Below, piece after piece: positions 54,420 to 63,047 of a DNA stretch of 64,000 bases. The DNA is from Paenibacillus sp. FSL R5-0517. Its GTDB lineage: Bacteria; Bacillota; Bacilli; Paenibacillales; Paenibacillaceae. The stretch is taken from positions 1,922,001 to 1,986,000 of the forward strand of contig NZ_CP150235.1 in the NCBI RefSeq assembly GCF_037974355.1, read 5' to 3'. Numbering within the stretch: position 1 is the stretch's first letter; every line of letters starts with the position of its first letter. The position numbers were made by a program, and so were the translations under genes. A model generated the notes under the pieces. That model worked only from the letters and a program-made list of their open reading frames with translations, had not been told where the DNA came from and searched no databases.

Positions 54420-55484
54420 ATGATCGTTATTGCAGGCAAAGCCACACCGGAGGAACAGATTCAGGATATCGTAGCAGTTATTGAAAAAGTAGGGCTTCAG
54501 GTGCATATCTCTCGCGGAGAGGATCGTACTATTATTGGGTTGATTGGCAAAGTTGAACCTAAAATGCAAGAGCATCTTCGCCAAATGAAAGGTGTCGAGA
54601 ATGTTGTGAAAATCTCGAAGTCCTACAAGTTGGCAAGCCGTGACTTCCATCCGGAAGATACGGTGATCTCCATCAAAGGTGTAGATATTGGCGGAAAAGA
54701 ACTTGTCGTCATGGGTGGACCGTGTGCAGTTGAATCCGCTGCGCAGATTGATGAGATTGCGGGACTTGTAAAAGCTGCAGGTGGGCAAGTGTTGCGTGGG
54801 GGTGCATTTAAGCCGCGTACAGGACCTTACAGCTTCCAGGGAACGGGCGTAGAGGGATTGATCATGATGGCAGAGGCAGGTAAGAAACATGGCCTGCTGA
54901 CCATTACAGAAGTCATGACACCTGAGTATGTGGATATTTGCGCCGAGTACGCAGATATTCTGCAAGTAGGTACACGTAACATGCAGAACTTTGACCTGCT
55001 GCGCAAATTGGGCGAGTGTGGCAAACCGGTATTGTTGAAACGTGGCTTCAGTGCAACATATGATGAGTTGTTGAATGCGGCAGAATACATTCTTGCGGGT
55101 GGTAATCCAAATGTCATGCTGTGTGAACGTGGTATTCGTACGTTTGAATCTTACACACGTAATACGCTTGACCTGTCAGCGATCCCTGTTCTGCAGTCTT
55201 TGAGCCATTTGCCGGTTATTTCTGACCCGAGCCATGGTACTGGACGACGTGAACTGGTGGAGCCGATGACAAAAGCTTCCGTTGCTGCGGGTGCCAATGG
55301 CCTGATCATTGAAATGCATACTGATCCGGATAACTCCATGACAGGAGATGGTGTGCAGTCCTTGTTCCCTGATCAATTCGCGAACCTGTTGCAGGATCTG
55401 GAGAAATTGGCACCAATCGTGGGTAAATCATTCAGTACAGCGAAACAACCAGCAGCATTCTTCCCGGCACGTGTAGGCGTATAA
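54420..55484 (+). CDS. aroF: 3-deoxy-7-phosphoheptulonate synthase (type I-beta, ferredoxin-like N-domain)
   Basis: The protein has 354 residues. The first ~70 residues form a ferredoxin-like regulatory domain (MIVIAGKATPEEQIQDIVAVIEKVG), as in Thermotoga DAHP synthase. The TIM-barrel follows with VMGGPCAVES, RGGAFKPRTGPYSFQG and LPVISDPSHGTGRRELV. It commits carbon to the shikimate pathway. ATG 54420 is 12 bases after AAGGAAGG; the frame extends back through the promoter. Confidence 0.93.
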   Translation: MIVIAGKATPEEQIQDIVAVIEKVGLQVHISRGEDRTIIGLIGKVEPKMQEHLRQMKGVENVVKISKSYKLASRDFHPEDTVISIKGVDIGGKELVVMGGPCAVESAAQIDEIAGLVKAAGGQVLRGGAFKPRTGPYSFQGTGVEGLIMMAEAGKKHGLLTITEVMTPEYVDICAEYADILQVGTRNMQNFDLLRKLGECGKPVLLKRGFSATYDELLNAAEYILAGGNPNVMLCERGIRTFESYTRNTLDLSAIPVLQSLSHLPVISDPSHGTGRRELVEPMTKASVAAGANGLIIEMHTDPDNSMTGDGVQSLFPDQFANLLQDLEKLAPIVGKSFSTAKQPAAFFPARVGV

Positions 55485-55712
55485 TAGAATTCATAGTCAA
55501 AGTCTGGAACATCATCCGGGCATCTCATCTGGTCTCGTTTATTGCGACGGAATCAGATAGATGCTCGGTTTTTTGCATATTTTGCAGTTTTGAACGTATT
55601 TATTAATCAATAGTGATAAGAAACATTTATGATGTGAAGTTTTTTCCATGATTTAGGATAAAAAAGGGGTCGCTTTACCGCATTAAACCAGTTAAATGTA
55701 TATTAAATGTGT
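55485..55712. other. AT-rich spacer with terminator
   Basis: There is no gene. The DAHP synthase terminator lies at 55515-55574, where CCGGGCATCT pairs with AGATGCTCGG and is followed by TTTTTT. The rest is AT-rich sequence upstream of the GlnR boxes. Confidence 0.7.
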
Positions 55713-55758
55713 TGTTATGTGAATTTACGTTATTTATAAAATGTGAGTATAGCTAACA
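55713..55758 (+). promoter_or_regulatory. tandem GlnR/TnrA boxes upstream of glnA
   Basis: TGTGAGTATAGCTAACA at 55742-55758 is a perfect TGTNA-N7-TNACA site. TGTTATGTGAATTTACG at 55713-55729 differs from the consensus only at the last base. Their centres are 29 bp apart. GlnR in Paenibacillus controls nitrogen genes through such sites. Confidence 0.78.
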
Positions 55759-55786
55759 TACTCGCAAAAAATACCTTACATAAGTA

Positions 55787-55816
55787 TTGACGATGTCAGG
55801 TTTTAAAATTTATAAT
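55787..55816 (+). promoter_or_regulatory. glnA promoter
   Basis: TTGACG (55787-55792), 18-bp spacer, TATAAT (55811-55816), with a ~75-nt leader to the start. Confidence 0.75.
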
Positions 55817-55895
55817 GACGACAGAAAAAAATTCGAATTTAGACATTTTCTTAGTGGGGTTGTTTAATGTTCGGAATATTTGGGAGGACGAATAC

Positions 55896-57320
55896 ATGTC
55901 GGTTGAAAACGTATTGAAATCAATTCAAGAGAACAACATCGAGTGGGTAGATTTTCGTTTTGTAGATTTAGCTGGTCGTGCACATCACATTTCCTTGCCA
56001 GCTTCGGCTGTTGATGCAGACACGTTCGTAAATGGAGTAGCTTTTGACGGTTCTTCTATCCAAGGTTTCCGCGGAATTGAAGAGTCCGATATGGTTATGA
56101 TGCCAGACCCTGAAGCGACTTATGTCGATCCGTTCACTGCACACCCTACATTAAATGTTATGTGTGATATCTTCACTCCAGACGGCGAGCGTTATGAGCG
56201 TGACCCACGTAGCATCGCTGTTAAAGCAGAAGCTTATTTGCAAGAAAGCGGTGTAGGTACAGCGGCATTCTTCGCACCTGAATCCGAGTTCTTCATCTTC
56301 GACGATGTACGTTATGAGAGCGGCACGAACAGCTCTTCCTACTACGTAGATTCCGAAGAAGCTTCATGGAACACGAACCGCAAAGAAGAAGGCGGAAACC
56401 TGGGCTTCAAAGTACGCACTAAAGGTGGATATGTTCCAGTAGCTCCAGTCGATACACAACAAGATATTCGTAGCGAAATGTGTCGCCTTTTGGAAGAAGC
56501 GGGTCTGTCGATTGAGCGTCATCACCATGAAGTGGCGACAGCGGGTCAAGCCGAAATCAACTTCCGTTTTGATACACTGAAGAAAACAGCAGATAACCTG
56601 CTTGCATACAAATACATCGTGCACAACACTGCACGTCAATATGGTAAAGTAGCAACATTCATGCCAAAACCATTGTTCGGTGATAATGGTAGCGGAATGC
56701 ACGTTCACCAATCCATCTTTGATGGCGATTCCCCATTGTTCTATGACAAAGCGGGATATGCTAACCTGAGTGAAATGGCTCTGCACTACATCGGAGGTAT
56801 CCTGTACCATGCTCCGGCACTGATCGCTTTGACTAACCCGAGTACAAACTCGTTCAAACGTCTTGTACCTGGTTACGAAGCACCAGTTAACCTGGTTTAC
56901 TCCAAAGGTAACCGTTCCGCAGCAGTTCGTATTCCGGTTGCAGCTGTGACACCAAAAGGTTGTCGTATCGAGTTCCGTACACCAGACTCCACAGCTAACC
57001 CATACTTGGCATTCTCCGCAATGTTGATGGCTGGTCTAGATGGAATCAAACGCAAAATCAACCCAACTGAACTTGGATATGGTCCGCTCGACAAAAACAT
57101 CTATGACCTGTCTGATGCTGATAAAGAAAATATCCGCAGTGTGCCAGCTTCCCTCGAAGAAGCACTGGATGCATTGGCAGCGGATAACGAGTTCTTGACT
57201 GAAGGCGGCGTATTCACAAAAGAATTCATTGAAAACTACATCAACCTCAAGCGCGATGAAGCGAAAGCAGTAGCGATCCGCATTCATCCGCACGAGTACA
57301 GCCTTTACTTCGACTGCTAA
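55896..57320 (+). CDS. glnA: glutamine synthetase, GSI-beta type
   Basis: The protein has 474 residues, about 30 more than the GSI-alpha of Bacillus, and it follows the E. coli-like GSI-beta pattern. VDSEEASWNTNRKEEGGNLGFK is the beta insert, and KNIYDLS (Tyr403) lies where GSI-beta enzymes have the adenylylated Tyr (NLYDLP). Active-site stretches are FDGSSIQGF, HHHEVATAGQAEINF, GDNGSGMHVHQS and NRSAAVRIP. GGGAGGACG precedes ATG 55896. It stands alone without glnR, so the genome probably has a second, glnR-linked enzyme. Confidence 0.94.
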   Translation: MSVENVLKSIQENNIEWVDFRFVDLAGRAHHISLPASAVDADTFVNGVAFDGSSIQGFRGIEESDMVMMPDPEATYVDPFTAHPTLNVMCDIFTPDGERYERDPRSIAVKAEAYLQESGVGTAAFFAPESEFFIFDDVRYESGTNSSSYYVDSEEASWNTNRKEEGGNLGFKVRTKGGYVPVAPVDTQQDIRSEMCRLLEEAGLSIERHHHEVATAGQAEINFRFDTLKKTADNLLAYKYIVHNTARQYGKVATFMPKPLFGDNGSGMHVHQSIFDGDSPLFYDKAGYANLSEMALHYIGGILYHAPALIALTNPSTNSFKRLVPGYEAPVNLVYSKGNRSAAVRIPVAAVTPKGCRIEFRTPDSTANPYLAFSAMLMAGLDGIKRKINPTELGYGPLDKNIYDLSDADKENIRSVPASLEEALDALAADNEFLTEGGVFTKEFIENYINLKRDEAKAVAIRIHPHEYSLYFDC

Positions 57321-57355
57321 TCGGTCGGGGTCGGAACAGAACTTGTTCCAACTTA

Positions 57356-57388
57356 AAGCCTCCGGGACACACTCTCGGGGGCTTTTCC
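57356..57388 (+). terminator. terminator of glnA
   Basis: GCCTCCGGGA-CACAC-TCTCGGGGGC (mostly paired) followed by TTTTCCTT. Confidence 0.78.
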
Positions 57389-57562
57389 TTGAATTAAACA
57401 ATGTAGTGCTTTAACTTTGCAGGGTGATAAAGGAATTTGATGGCCTGAATTGAACACTTCAGTGCATATTGCCCTTGAAGCAGATAGAGAATACTGATAT
57501 CATAGCGATAATATTCACTTTGAGTGCATTTCGCACAAATCCATAGAGCGACTTTCAATAAG

Positions 57563-57602
57563 TAAGATATAGATCAAAATGATTCAATTTGTCTATATCT
57601 TA
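57563..57602. other. 40-bp palindrome upstream of serC
   Basis: TAAGATATAGA (57563-57573) and TCTATATCTTA (57592-57602) are perfect inverted copies, and CAAA/TTTG continues the symmetry inside. It ends 80 bp before the serC start. It lacks a T-run in either direction that would make it an ordinary terminator, so an operator or mRNA structure is possible. Confidence 0.6.
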
Positions 57603-57682
57603 TACCCGTGAGCGAGTCTAATCGAATTGTGCAAAATGCTGTTTGTATGTCAGAGTTACGGATGGAAAGGGCGGGGGATTTT

Positions 57683-58771
57683 GTGACAAAAAGAGCGTAT
57701 AACTTTAATGCAGGACCTGCGGCGTTACCACTTGAGGTACTGGAGCGTGCACAGGCGGAATTTGTAGATTTTCGTAATACAGGCATGTCGATTATGGAGA
57801 TGTCCCACCGTGGAGCGGTGTACGAGTCTGTACATAATGAAGCTCAGGAGCGGTTGTTGTCGCTTCTAGGCAATCCAAAAGGATACAAGGTTCTCTTTCT
57901 GCAGGGCGGTGCAAGCACTCAGTTCGCGATGTTGCCAATGAATCTGCTCGGTGCAGGTCAGACTGCAAGTTACGTGATGACCGGCAGTTGGGCCAAGAAG
58001 GCTCTGTCTGAGGCGAAATTGATCGGCGAGACACATGTTGCTGCATCTTCGGAAGCAGAGAAATTCATGAAATTGCCGGATGTTTCGAATCTGAGCCTTC
58101 CTGAACGTACGGCTTATGTGCATCTTACTTCCAACGAAACGATTGAAGGTACGCAATTTAAGTCATTCCCGGATACCGGTTCAGTACCTCTGATTGCCGA
58201 CATGTCGAGTGATATTTTCTGTAAACCATTCGATCTCAATCAGTTCGGTATGATCTATGCAGGTGCACAGAAGAACCTGGGACCATCGGGGATTACGGTT
58301 GTGATTGCTCGTGAGGAACTGGTGAGTGAATCGCCTAAAACGATTCCAACCATGCTTCGTTACAGTACGCATGTAGACAACAACTCCCTATACAATACGC
58401 CGCCATCCTTCTCAGTATATATGGTAAATGAAGTATTAAAATGGATTGAAGAACAGGGCGGATTAACTGGTATTGAGCAAAAAAATACGAAAAAAGCTGA
58501 ATTGCTTTACAACGCAATTGATGCTTCCGGTGATTTCTACCGTGGTTGTGTGGAACCGGAAGATCGTTCCCTGATGAATGTAACCTTCCGTCTTGCTTCG
58601 GAGGAACTGGAGAAGAAGTTCATCAAGGCATCGGAGGAAGAAGGATTCGTAGGTCTGAAGGGACATCGCAGTGTGGGTGGTCTACGTGCCTCCATTTACA
58701 ATGCGGCTCCTTATGAGAGTGTTAAGGCACTGACAGACTTCATGAGTCACTTCCAGAAGACAAATGGATAA
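57683..58771 (+). CDS. serC: phosphoserine aminotransferase
   Basis: The protein has 362 residues. It begins KRAYNFNAGPAALPLEVLE and has the PLP lysine Lys197 in YAGAQKNLGPSGI, plus HLTSNETIEGTQF and LKGHRSVGGLRASIYNA. It converts phosphohydroxypyruvate to phosphoserine. The GTG at 57683 follows GGGCGGGGG and fits the family N-terminus; an upstream GTG at 57608 has no ribosome binding site. serA is not adjacent. Confidence 0.94.
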   Translation: MTKRAYNFNAGPAALPLEVLERAQAEFVDFRNTGMSIMEMSHRGAVYESVHNEAQERLLSLLGNPKGYKVLFLQGGASTQFAMLPMNLLGAGQTASYVMTGSWAKKALSEAKLIGETHVAASSEAEKFMKLPDVSNLSLPERTAYVHLTSNETIEGTQFKSFPDTGSVPLIADMSSDIFCKPFDLNQFGMIYAGAQKNLGPSGITVVIAREELVSESPKTIPTMLRYSTHVDNNSLYNTPPSFSVYMVNEVLKWIEEQGGLTGIEQKNTKKAELLYNAIDASGDFYRGCVEPEDRSLMNVTFRLASEELEKKFIKASEEEGFVGLKGHRSVGGLRASIYNAAPYESVKALTDFMSHFQKTNG

Positions 58772-58825
58772 TTAAGTAGGGGTACGGAGTCATGGACCAT
58801 AGTGTCTAATCCTGTGCCTTACCAG

Positions 58826-58861
58826 AGCCTTCCACATTGACGTGTGGAGGGCTTTTCTTTA
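58826..58861 (+). terminator. terminator of serC
   Basis: AGCCTTCCACA-TTGACG-TGTGGAGGGCT (one G-U) followed by TTTCTTT. Confidence 0.85.
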
Positions 58862-58910
58862 AGATTAGAGGGTTGTCATCAACACGAATTGAAAAGGAGA
58901 TTGAACACAT

Positions 58911-59378
58911 ATGGCTTTACACATCGTTCTGGTTGAACCAGAAATTCCGGCGAACACAGGAAATATTTCGCGTACTTGTGCGGCCACCGGGACCCATCTG
59001 CATCTCGTGCGTCCACTTGGATTTCGAACAGATGATGCTACATTGAAACGGGCAGGGCTGGACTACTGGCATGCCGTTCATATTGAATACCACGACTCAT
59101 TTGCAGAGGTTCAGGAAAAATATCCGGAAGGTCGCTTCTTCTACGCAACTACGAAGGCGAAGAACCGATACAGTGACTTTAATTTTCAAGATGGGGATTT
59201 CCTCGTTTTCGGTAAAGAGACCAAAGGCCTCCCACCTGAATTAATTGCTGCAAATCCCGATACATGCATGAAAATGCCAATGACTGGTGACGTTAGATCA
59301 TTAAACCTGTCCAATTCGGCAGCAATTATTGTATATGAAGCGTTGCGTCAGCTCAATTTTCCGGGGTTAGAAGGATAA
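58911..59378 (+). CDS. trmL: tRNA (cytidine34/uridine34-2'-O)-methyltransferase TrmL
   Basis: The protein has 155 residues, a minimal SPOUT methyltransferase. It has LVEPEIPANTGNISRTCAATG at the N-terminus and the trefoil-knot sequences LVFGKETKGLP and MTGDVRSLNLSNSAAIIVYEALRQ. It methylates the wobble ribose of leucine tRNAs. AAAAGGAG precedes the ATG. Confidence 0.93.
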   Translation: MALHIVLVEPEIPANTGNISRTCAATGTHLHLVRPLGFRTDDATLKRAGLDYWHAVHIEYHDSFAEVQEKYPEGRFFYATTKAKNRYSDFNFQDGDFLVFGKETKGLPPELIAANPDTCMKMPMTGDVRSLNLSNSAAIIVYEALRQLNFPGLEG

Positions 59379-59460
59379 ATTCCGGTTATAAATAACGGCT
59401 AGAATTCGGTAAAAAAACATTTTCAAAAAAAAGGACAAAAAATGTTTATTTCCAGCAGGA

Positions 59461-59480
59461 TTCGACAAAATCTTGGCGAA
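59461..59480. promoter_or_regulatory. pair of Spo0A boxes upstream of the AbrB-like gene
   Basis: TTCGACA at 59461-59467 is the complement of TGTCGAA, and TGGCGAA at 59474-59480 fits TGNCGAA. They overlap the likely promoter, since TATAAA lies at 59483-59488. Spo0A represses abrB through such sites in B. subtilis. Confidence 0.68.
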
Positions 59481-59544
59481 TCTATAAACATAGTACAAAT
59501 GTACCTAGAAATTTAGAGTAAGATAGGAGAGGTGTGCCGTAGCT

Positions 59545-59799
59545 ATGAAGCCAGCTGGAGTAGTTCGCAAAGTTGACCAATTAGGTAGGATCGTATTGCC
59601 TAAATCTTTGCGTAAAAGGTATCAAATGAATGAGGGAGATCCTGTAGAGATCTTAGTACAAGGGGACCATATTATCTTGGAGAGATATCGTCCAAAATGT
59701 ATTTTCTGCGGATCCATCGAGGAAGTCAACGAGTTCAAAGAGCGTTACATATGCGCACAATGTTTAGATGAAATGACTCAGCTTCCACAGCACGGGTAA
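59545..59799 (+). CDS. AbrB-family transition-state regulator with C-terminal zinc finger
   Basis: The protein has 84 residues. Residues 1-50 form the AbrB swapped-hairpin DNA-binding domain (GVVRKVDQLGRIVLPKSLRKRYQMNEGDPVEI, given here as its key run). The C-terminal part is not the usual AbrB multimerisation domain; it has two CxxC pairs (CIFC and CAQC) that look like a zinc ribbon. AGGAGAGGTG precedes the ATG. Two Spo0A boxes upstream suggest it is shut off on entry to sporulation, like abrB. Confidence 0.85.
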   Translation: MKPAGVVRKVDQLGRIVLPKSLRKRYQMNEGDPVEILVQGDHIILERYRPKCIFCGSIEEVNEFKERYICAQCLDEMTQLPQHG

Positions 59800-59805
59800 G
59801 AAGTA

Positions 59806-59842
59806 ACGCCATGGGGTTTATTAACCCCGTGGCGTTTTTTTT
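59806..59842 (+). terminator. terminator of the AbrB-like gene
   Basis: ACGCCATGGGGTT-TATT-AACCCCGTGGCGT, a long stem, followed by T7. Confidence 0.9.
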
Positions 59843-59903
59843 GTTTTGTTTTCAGTATTCAGTGCATGGTAAGTTCCGCGGAAATATAAGAAGAATATAA
59901 TAT

Positions 59904-60821
59904 TTAACGCTGGTTGCATATAGGTAAAATCTCATCCCACACGGCATTCAGGATGCCTTGCATGTTTTCTTCCTCGCTGTTAATACATATGACAGCTTCC
60001 TTCGAGGGAAGGATGATACATAACTGACCATAGGCTCCATCGGCGCGGTAAGCCTCATGGGAACACATCCAGAACTGATATCCGTAACCTTTTCCCCAAT
60101 CACCATCTCCAGTCGTTTCGATCTGCCGGGACGTAGCTTGTCTGATCCAATTCGCAGGTATAAGCTGTGTGCCTTCCCAAAGGCCTTCCTGGAGCAGTAA
60201 CTGTCCAAATCGACTCAGTTCCTCATTGCTTATCCAAAGTCCTGCACAGCCGAGTGTTACCCCCAGTGGAGAGGTTTCCCACTCTACATCATGAATGCCC
60301 AGAGGCTCAAATAATCGCGGAGTCAGGTAATCTTTCACGGTTTGGCCGGTGGCTGCCTGAAACATGGCTGAGATCATAAACGTATCCCCGCTGCTGTATG
60401 TAAATTGTTCTCCGGGCATCCGATCCAGAGGGAGAGACATATAATGTTTCGCCCAATCTTTCTCGGTCAAAGAAGCTCGTTCATCAGCCCAAAGAGGCGG
60501 CGAATCATGACCAGAAGACATTTGGAGCAGGTCACGTAACTTCAATTCCCGTGGAGATGGGAGCTTGTAATGTGCACTCGATACATGATTATAGGTGAAA
60601 TAATCACCAAGTGTGGCATCCAGATGTAACAGACCTTCTTCAAGCGCAAGACCAACAGCCATGCATGTGAAGGATTTACTTATGGAATGTTGTACACGGC
60701 GCTGATCCCTATCCCTGTCCCAATAGGCAAGCAGATGCCCTTTTTGTAATATGCGAACGGAGAACACGTTCAATTGTTGCTCAGTAATGGTATGAATGAA
60801 ATCTTTGAGTTGCTCAGACAT
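59904..60821 (-). CDS. class C beta-lactamase-fold serine hydrolase
   Basis: The protein has 305 residues. SxxK is Ser46-Lys49 (HSISKSF), followed by FTYSSGDTFM (YxN-like Tyr) and a C-terminal GYQFWMCSHEAYRADGAYGQ. No signal peptide is seen, so it is likely cytosolic; esterase or peptidase activity is more likely than antibiotic hydrolysis. AGGGAGG precedes ATG 60821; the frame extends to 60893 without a site. Confidence 0.85.
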   Translation of the reverse strand: MSEQLKDFIHTITEQQLNVFSVRILQKGHLLAYWDRDRDQRRVQHSISKSFTCMAVGLALEEGLLHLDATLGDYFTYNHVSSAHYKLPSPRELKLRDLLQMSSGHDSPPLWADERASLTEKDWAKHYMSLPLDRMPGEQFTYSSGDTFMISAMFQAATGQTVKDYLTPRLFEPLGIHDVEWETSPLGVTLGCAGLWISNEELSRFGQLLLQEGLWEGTQLIPANWIRQATSRQIETTGDGDWGKGYGYQFWMCSHEAYRADGAYGQLCIILPSKEAVICINSEEENMQGILNAVWDEILPICNQR

Positions 60822-61055
60822 ATTAACCTCCCTAATATCAGGTGAAACCTGAGTAAAATCGGTTGGTGAAACGTTTCCGTAATTCGAATGCAAAATCAGA
60901 ACTCATGTTAGTATAAACCTGGTTTGGTGTCAATTAAAGTTGTGATAACACTGACTAAAATTTCATTTTTTCGTAATAATAGTGTCTTTCGGCGCAAATT
61001 TAGACGTAAAAAAGCATTTTTTCGAGAAAATAACGCGAAATTTGTAAAAAGGTTA
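60822..61055. other. AT-rich spacer between divergent genes
   Basis: It contains no supported gene and is rich in T and A runs. The promoter and operators for the esterase operon follow at 61056-61192. Confidence 0.5.
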
Positions 61056-61085
61056 TTGACAGGATTTACTCATCGGGCTTATGAT
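61056..61085 (+). promoter_or_regulatory. promoter of the esterase-ABC operon
   Basis: TTGACA (61056-61061), 18-bp spacer, TATGAT (61080-61085). Predicted start near 61092, inside the first operator. Confidence 0.75.
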
Positions 61086-61091
61086 TTATTC

Positions 61092-61115
61092 GAAACGATT
61101 CGAAGAAATCGCTTC
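61092..61115. promoter_or_regulatory. operator 1 (LacI-type inverted repeat)
   Basis: GAAACGATT (61092-61100), six-base spacer, AATCGCTTC (61107-61115), 8 of 9 positions symmetrical. It covers the predicted transcription start. Confidence 0.65.
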
Positions 61116-61168
61116 CACCTTAAAAGTGTTGTAATGAAGACCAAGTGAATCAACGTTGGCTATGTTTT

Positions 61169-61192
61169 GAAACGATTCGAGAAAATCGTTTC
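61169..61192. promoter_or_regulatory. operator 2 (LacI-type inverted repeat)
   Basis: GAAACGATT, six-base spacer, AATCGTTTC, a perfect inverted repeat 77 bp downstream of operator 1. A looped repressor binding both is plausible. Confidence 0.68.
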
Positions 61193-61293
61193 GATAACCC
61201 ATCGTAATACAAGGGAATCTACAACAGCCTGCAAAACAACGCCAGAGCAACGAATGAGTAAAGACAGCAGGCGATGATGAGAGGGGTTACATT

Positions 61294-62058
61294 ATGGCAC
61301 ATATAACGATCGAAACTGGATCGCCAACCTTATGCATGAATACCAGCATACATGTTGTGTCCAGTGACTCCGGAGAGACTTCAGGCGGTACCCTATATCT
61401 GTTGCACGGAGCAGGCGATAATGCGAGTACCTGGCAACGATTAACCACAATTGAGATGTATGCAGCGCAATATGGTTGCACCATCATTATGCCGGAAGCG
61501 AATCGAAGCTATTACACCGATATGGAATACGGCCTGAATTACTTCCACTACATCACTCAGGAGTTACCTGAAGTATGCGAGCGTCTACTCAATCTGAATC
61601 CTGATCCGGAGAAAACGTATGTCGGCGGTTTATCCATGGGCGGATATGGTGCACTGAAATGTGGACTAACTTATCCAGAGAAGTATCGCAAAATAGTGTC
61701 TCTATCCGGGGTGACGGATATTCAGACACGGCTTCATGATCCCCATATGCCAGCGACCATGATCAAGGAAATGAAAGCGGTTTTTGGAGAACGTTTACAG
61801 GTAAAAGCCGATCAGGATATTTACGCACTGTCGGCCAAGCTGCTGGAACAGGGTGTTCTTTTACCTAATATCCTCAGTTGCTGTGGCGATCGTGACCCCT
61901 TCGTAGAGATGAATCGTGATTTCGCGAAATACATGCAGGGGACCGCTTTTGATTTTCGGTATGTGGAGACGCCGGGGGCTCATGAATGGAGATTTTGGGA
62001 GCACCACCTGAGAACGATGTTTGATTTTCTGTACAATGACAAGACCAAAGTAGAGTGA
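61294..62058 (+). CDS. alpha/beta-hydrolase esterase (EstA/FrmB-like)
   Basis: The protein has 254 residues. The nucleophile Ser114 is in GGLSMGGYGALKC, with the oxyanion loop LLHGAGDNASTWQR and the catalytic His in ETPGAHEWRFWE. Asp in CCGDRDPF completes the triad. It resembles tributyrin esterase/acetylesterases. Since two sugar ABC permeases follow, it may deacetylate imported glycans. GAGAGGGG precedes the ATG. Expression is likely under the LacI-type operators upstream. Confidence 0.86.
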   Translation: MAHITIETGSPTLCMNTSIHVVSSDSGETSGGTLYLLHGAGDNASTWQRLTTIEMYAAQYGCTIIMPEANRSYYTDMEYGLNYFHYITQELPEVCERLLNLNPDPEKTYVGGLSMGGYGALKCGLTYPEKYRKIVSLSGVTDIQTRLHDPHMPATMIKEMKAVFGERLQVKADQDIYALSAKLLEQGVLLPNILSCCGDRDPFVEMNRDFAKYMQGTAFDFRYVETPGAHEWRFWEHHLRTMFDFLYNDKTKVE

Positions 62059-62069
62059 GGAGATGCAAT

Positions 62070-63029
62070 GTGAAACCTGCAGCCGAAGGACCTAGCAAAA
62101 AGCTGAAGGGAAACGTGAAGGGCAATTCGCTCTGGACTGAAATCTGGAAGCACCGTATGACATACACCCTGCTTATTCCGGGGCTTGTCTGGCTAATCCT
62201 GTTTGCCTACATGCCGATGGGTGGCCTGTCTCTGGCATTCAAAGATTACAAGGCCAACCTGGGCATCTGGGGAAGTCCATGGAGCGGATTCGAGAACTTC
62301 AAATATGTTTTCCGTGATCCAACCTTTATTGACGCAGTATGGCGTACGCTGTACATCAATATTCTGAAACTGATTATTCAATTCCCGTTCCCGATCATTC
62401 TGGCGTTGTTGCTGAATGAATTGCGGATGCGCAGAGGGAAAAAATTGTTCCAAACCGTTCTTACGTTCCCTCATTTTCTGTCCTGGATCATCGTATCCGG
62501 CGTAGTCATCAATGTGCTGGCATATGACGGACTGGTAAACAGCGCGCTCGGATTACTCGGATTGCCAACGATTAATTTCCTTGGATCCGAATCTAACTTT
62601 GTACCGATGTTGCTGTTAACTGATATTTGGAAATCAAGTGGATGGGGCGCAATTATATTCTTGGCTGCCATTTCCGGTATTGACCAGGATCAGTATGAAT
62701 CAGCACAGATCGACGGGGCTTCCCGTATGCAACAGATGTTCAAAATTACTTTACCGAACATCCTTCCAACCATCACAATCATGTTTATTCTTTCGGTTGG
62801 TGGATTGATGTCTTCCGGGTTTGACCAGATCTTCAACTTGGCAAATGCCGCTACCAAAAATGTATCGGAAGTACTCGATGTATATATCTATCGGATTACG
62901 TTCCAGTCATCAACCGATTTCTCATTCTCGACAGCGGTCAGCTTGTTCCGTTCCCTGGTGAATATGGCCTTGCTGCTTCTTGCTGACAGATTTGCCAAGT
63001 GGCTTGGCGGAGACGGTTTGTTCCGATAA
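62070..63029 (+). CDS. ABC sugar transporter permease (LplB family)
   Basis: The protein has 319 residues with six transmembrane helices, beginning with a basic tail and TYTLLIPGLVWLILFAYMPMGGLSLAFKDY. The EAA loop is YESAQIDGASRMQQMFKITLPNI. It is one of the LplB-type permeases common in Paenibacillus, which import oligosaccharides. GTG 62070 follows GAGGAG by seven bases; the preceding stop is at 62056-62058. No solute-binding or ATPase gene is inside the window. Confidence 0.88.
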   Translation: MKPAAEGPSKKLKGNVKGNSLWTEIWKHRMTYTLLIPGLVWLILFAYMPMGGLSLAFKDYKANLGIWGSPWSGFENFKYVFRDPTFIDAVWRTLYINILKLIIQFPFPIILALLLNELRMRRGKKLFQTVLTFPHFLSWIIVSGVVINVLAYDGLVNSALGLLGLPTINFLGSESNFVPMLLLTDIWKSSGWGAIIFLAAISGIDQDQYESAQIDGASRMQQMFKITLPNILPTITIMFILSVGGLMSSGFDQIFNLANAATKNVSEVLDVYIYRITFQSSTDFSFSTAVSLFRSLVNMALLLLADRFAKWLGGDGLFR

Positions 63030-63047
63030 GAGAGGAGGATAAATGAG

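Noticed and set aside
57608..57682. N-terminal extension of SerC from GTG 57608
   Set aside because: It has no ribosome binding site, and the conserved SerC N-terminus begins at the GTG at 57683.
61092..61192. Catabolite-responsive (cre) sites
   Set aside because: The repeats lack the cre spacing (TGNAANCGNNNNCA); they fit another LacI-family site better.
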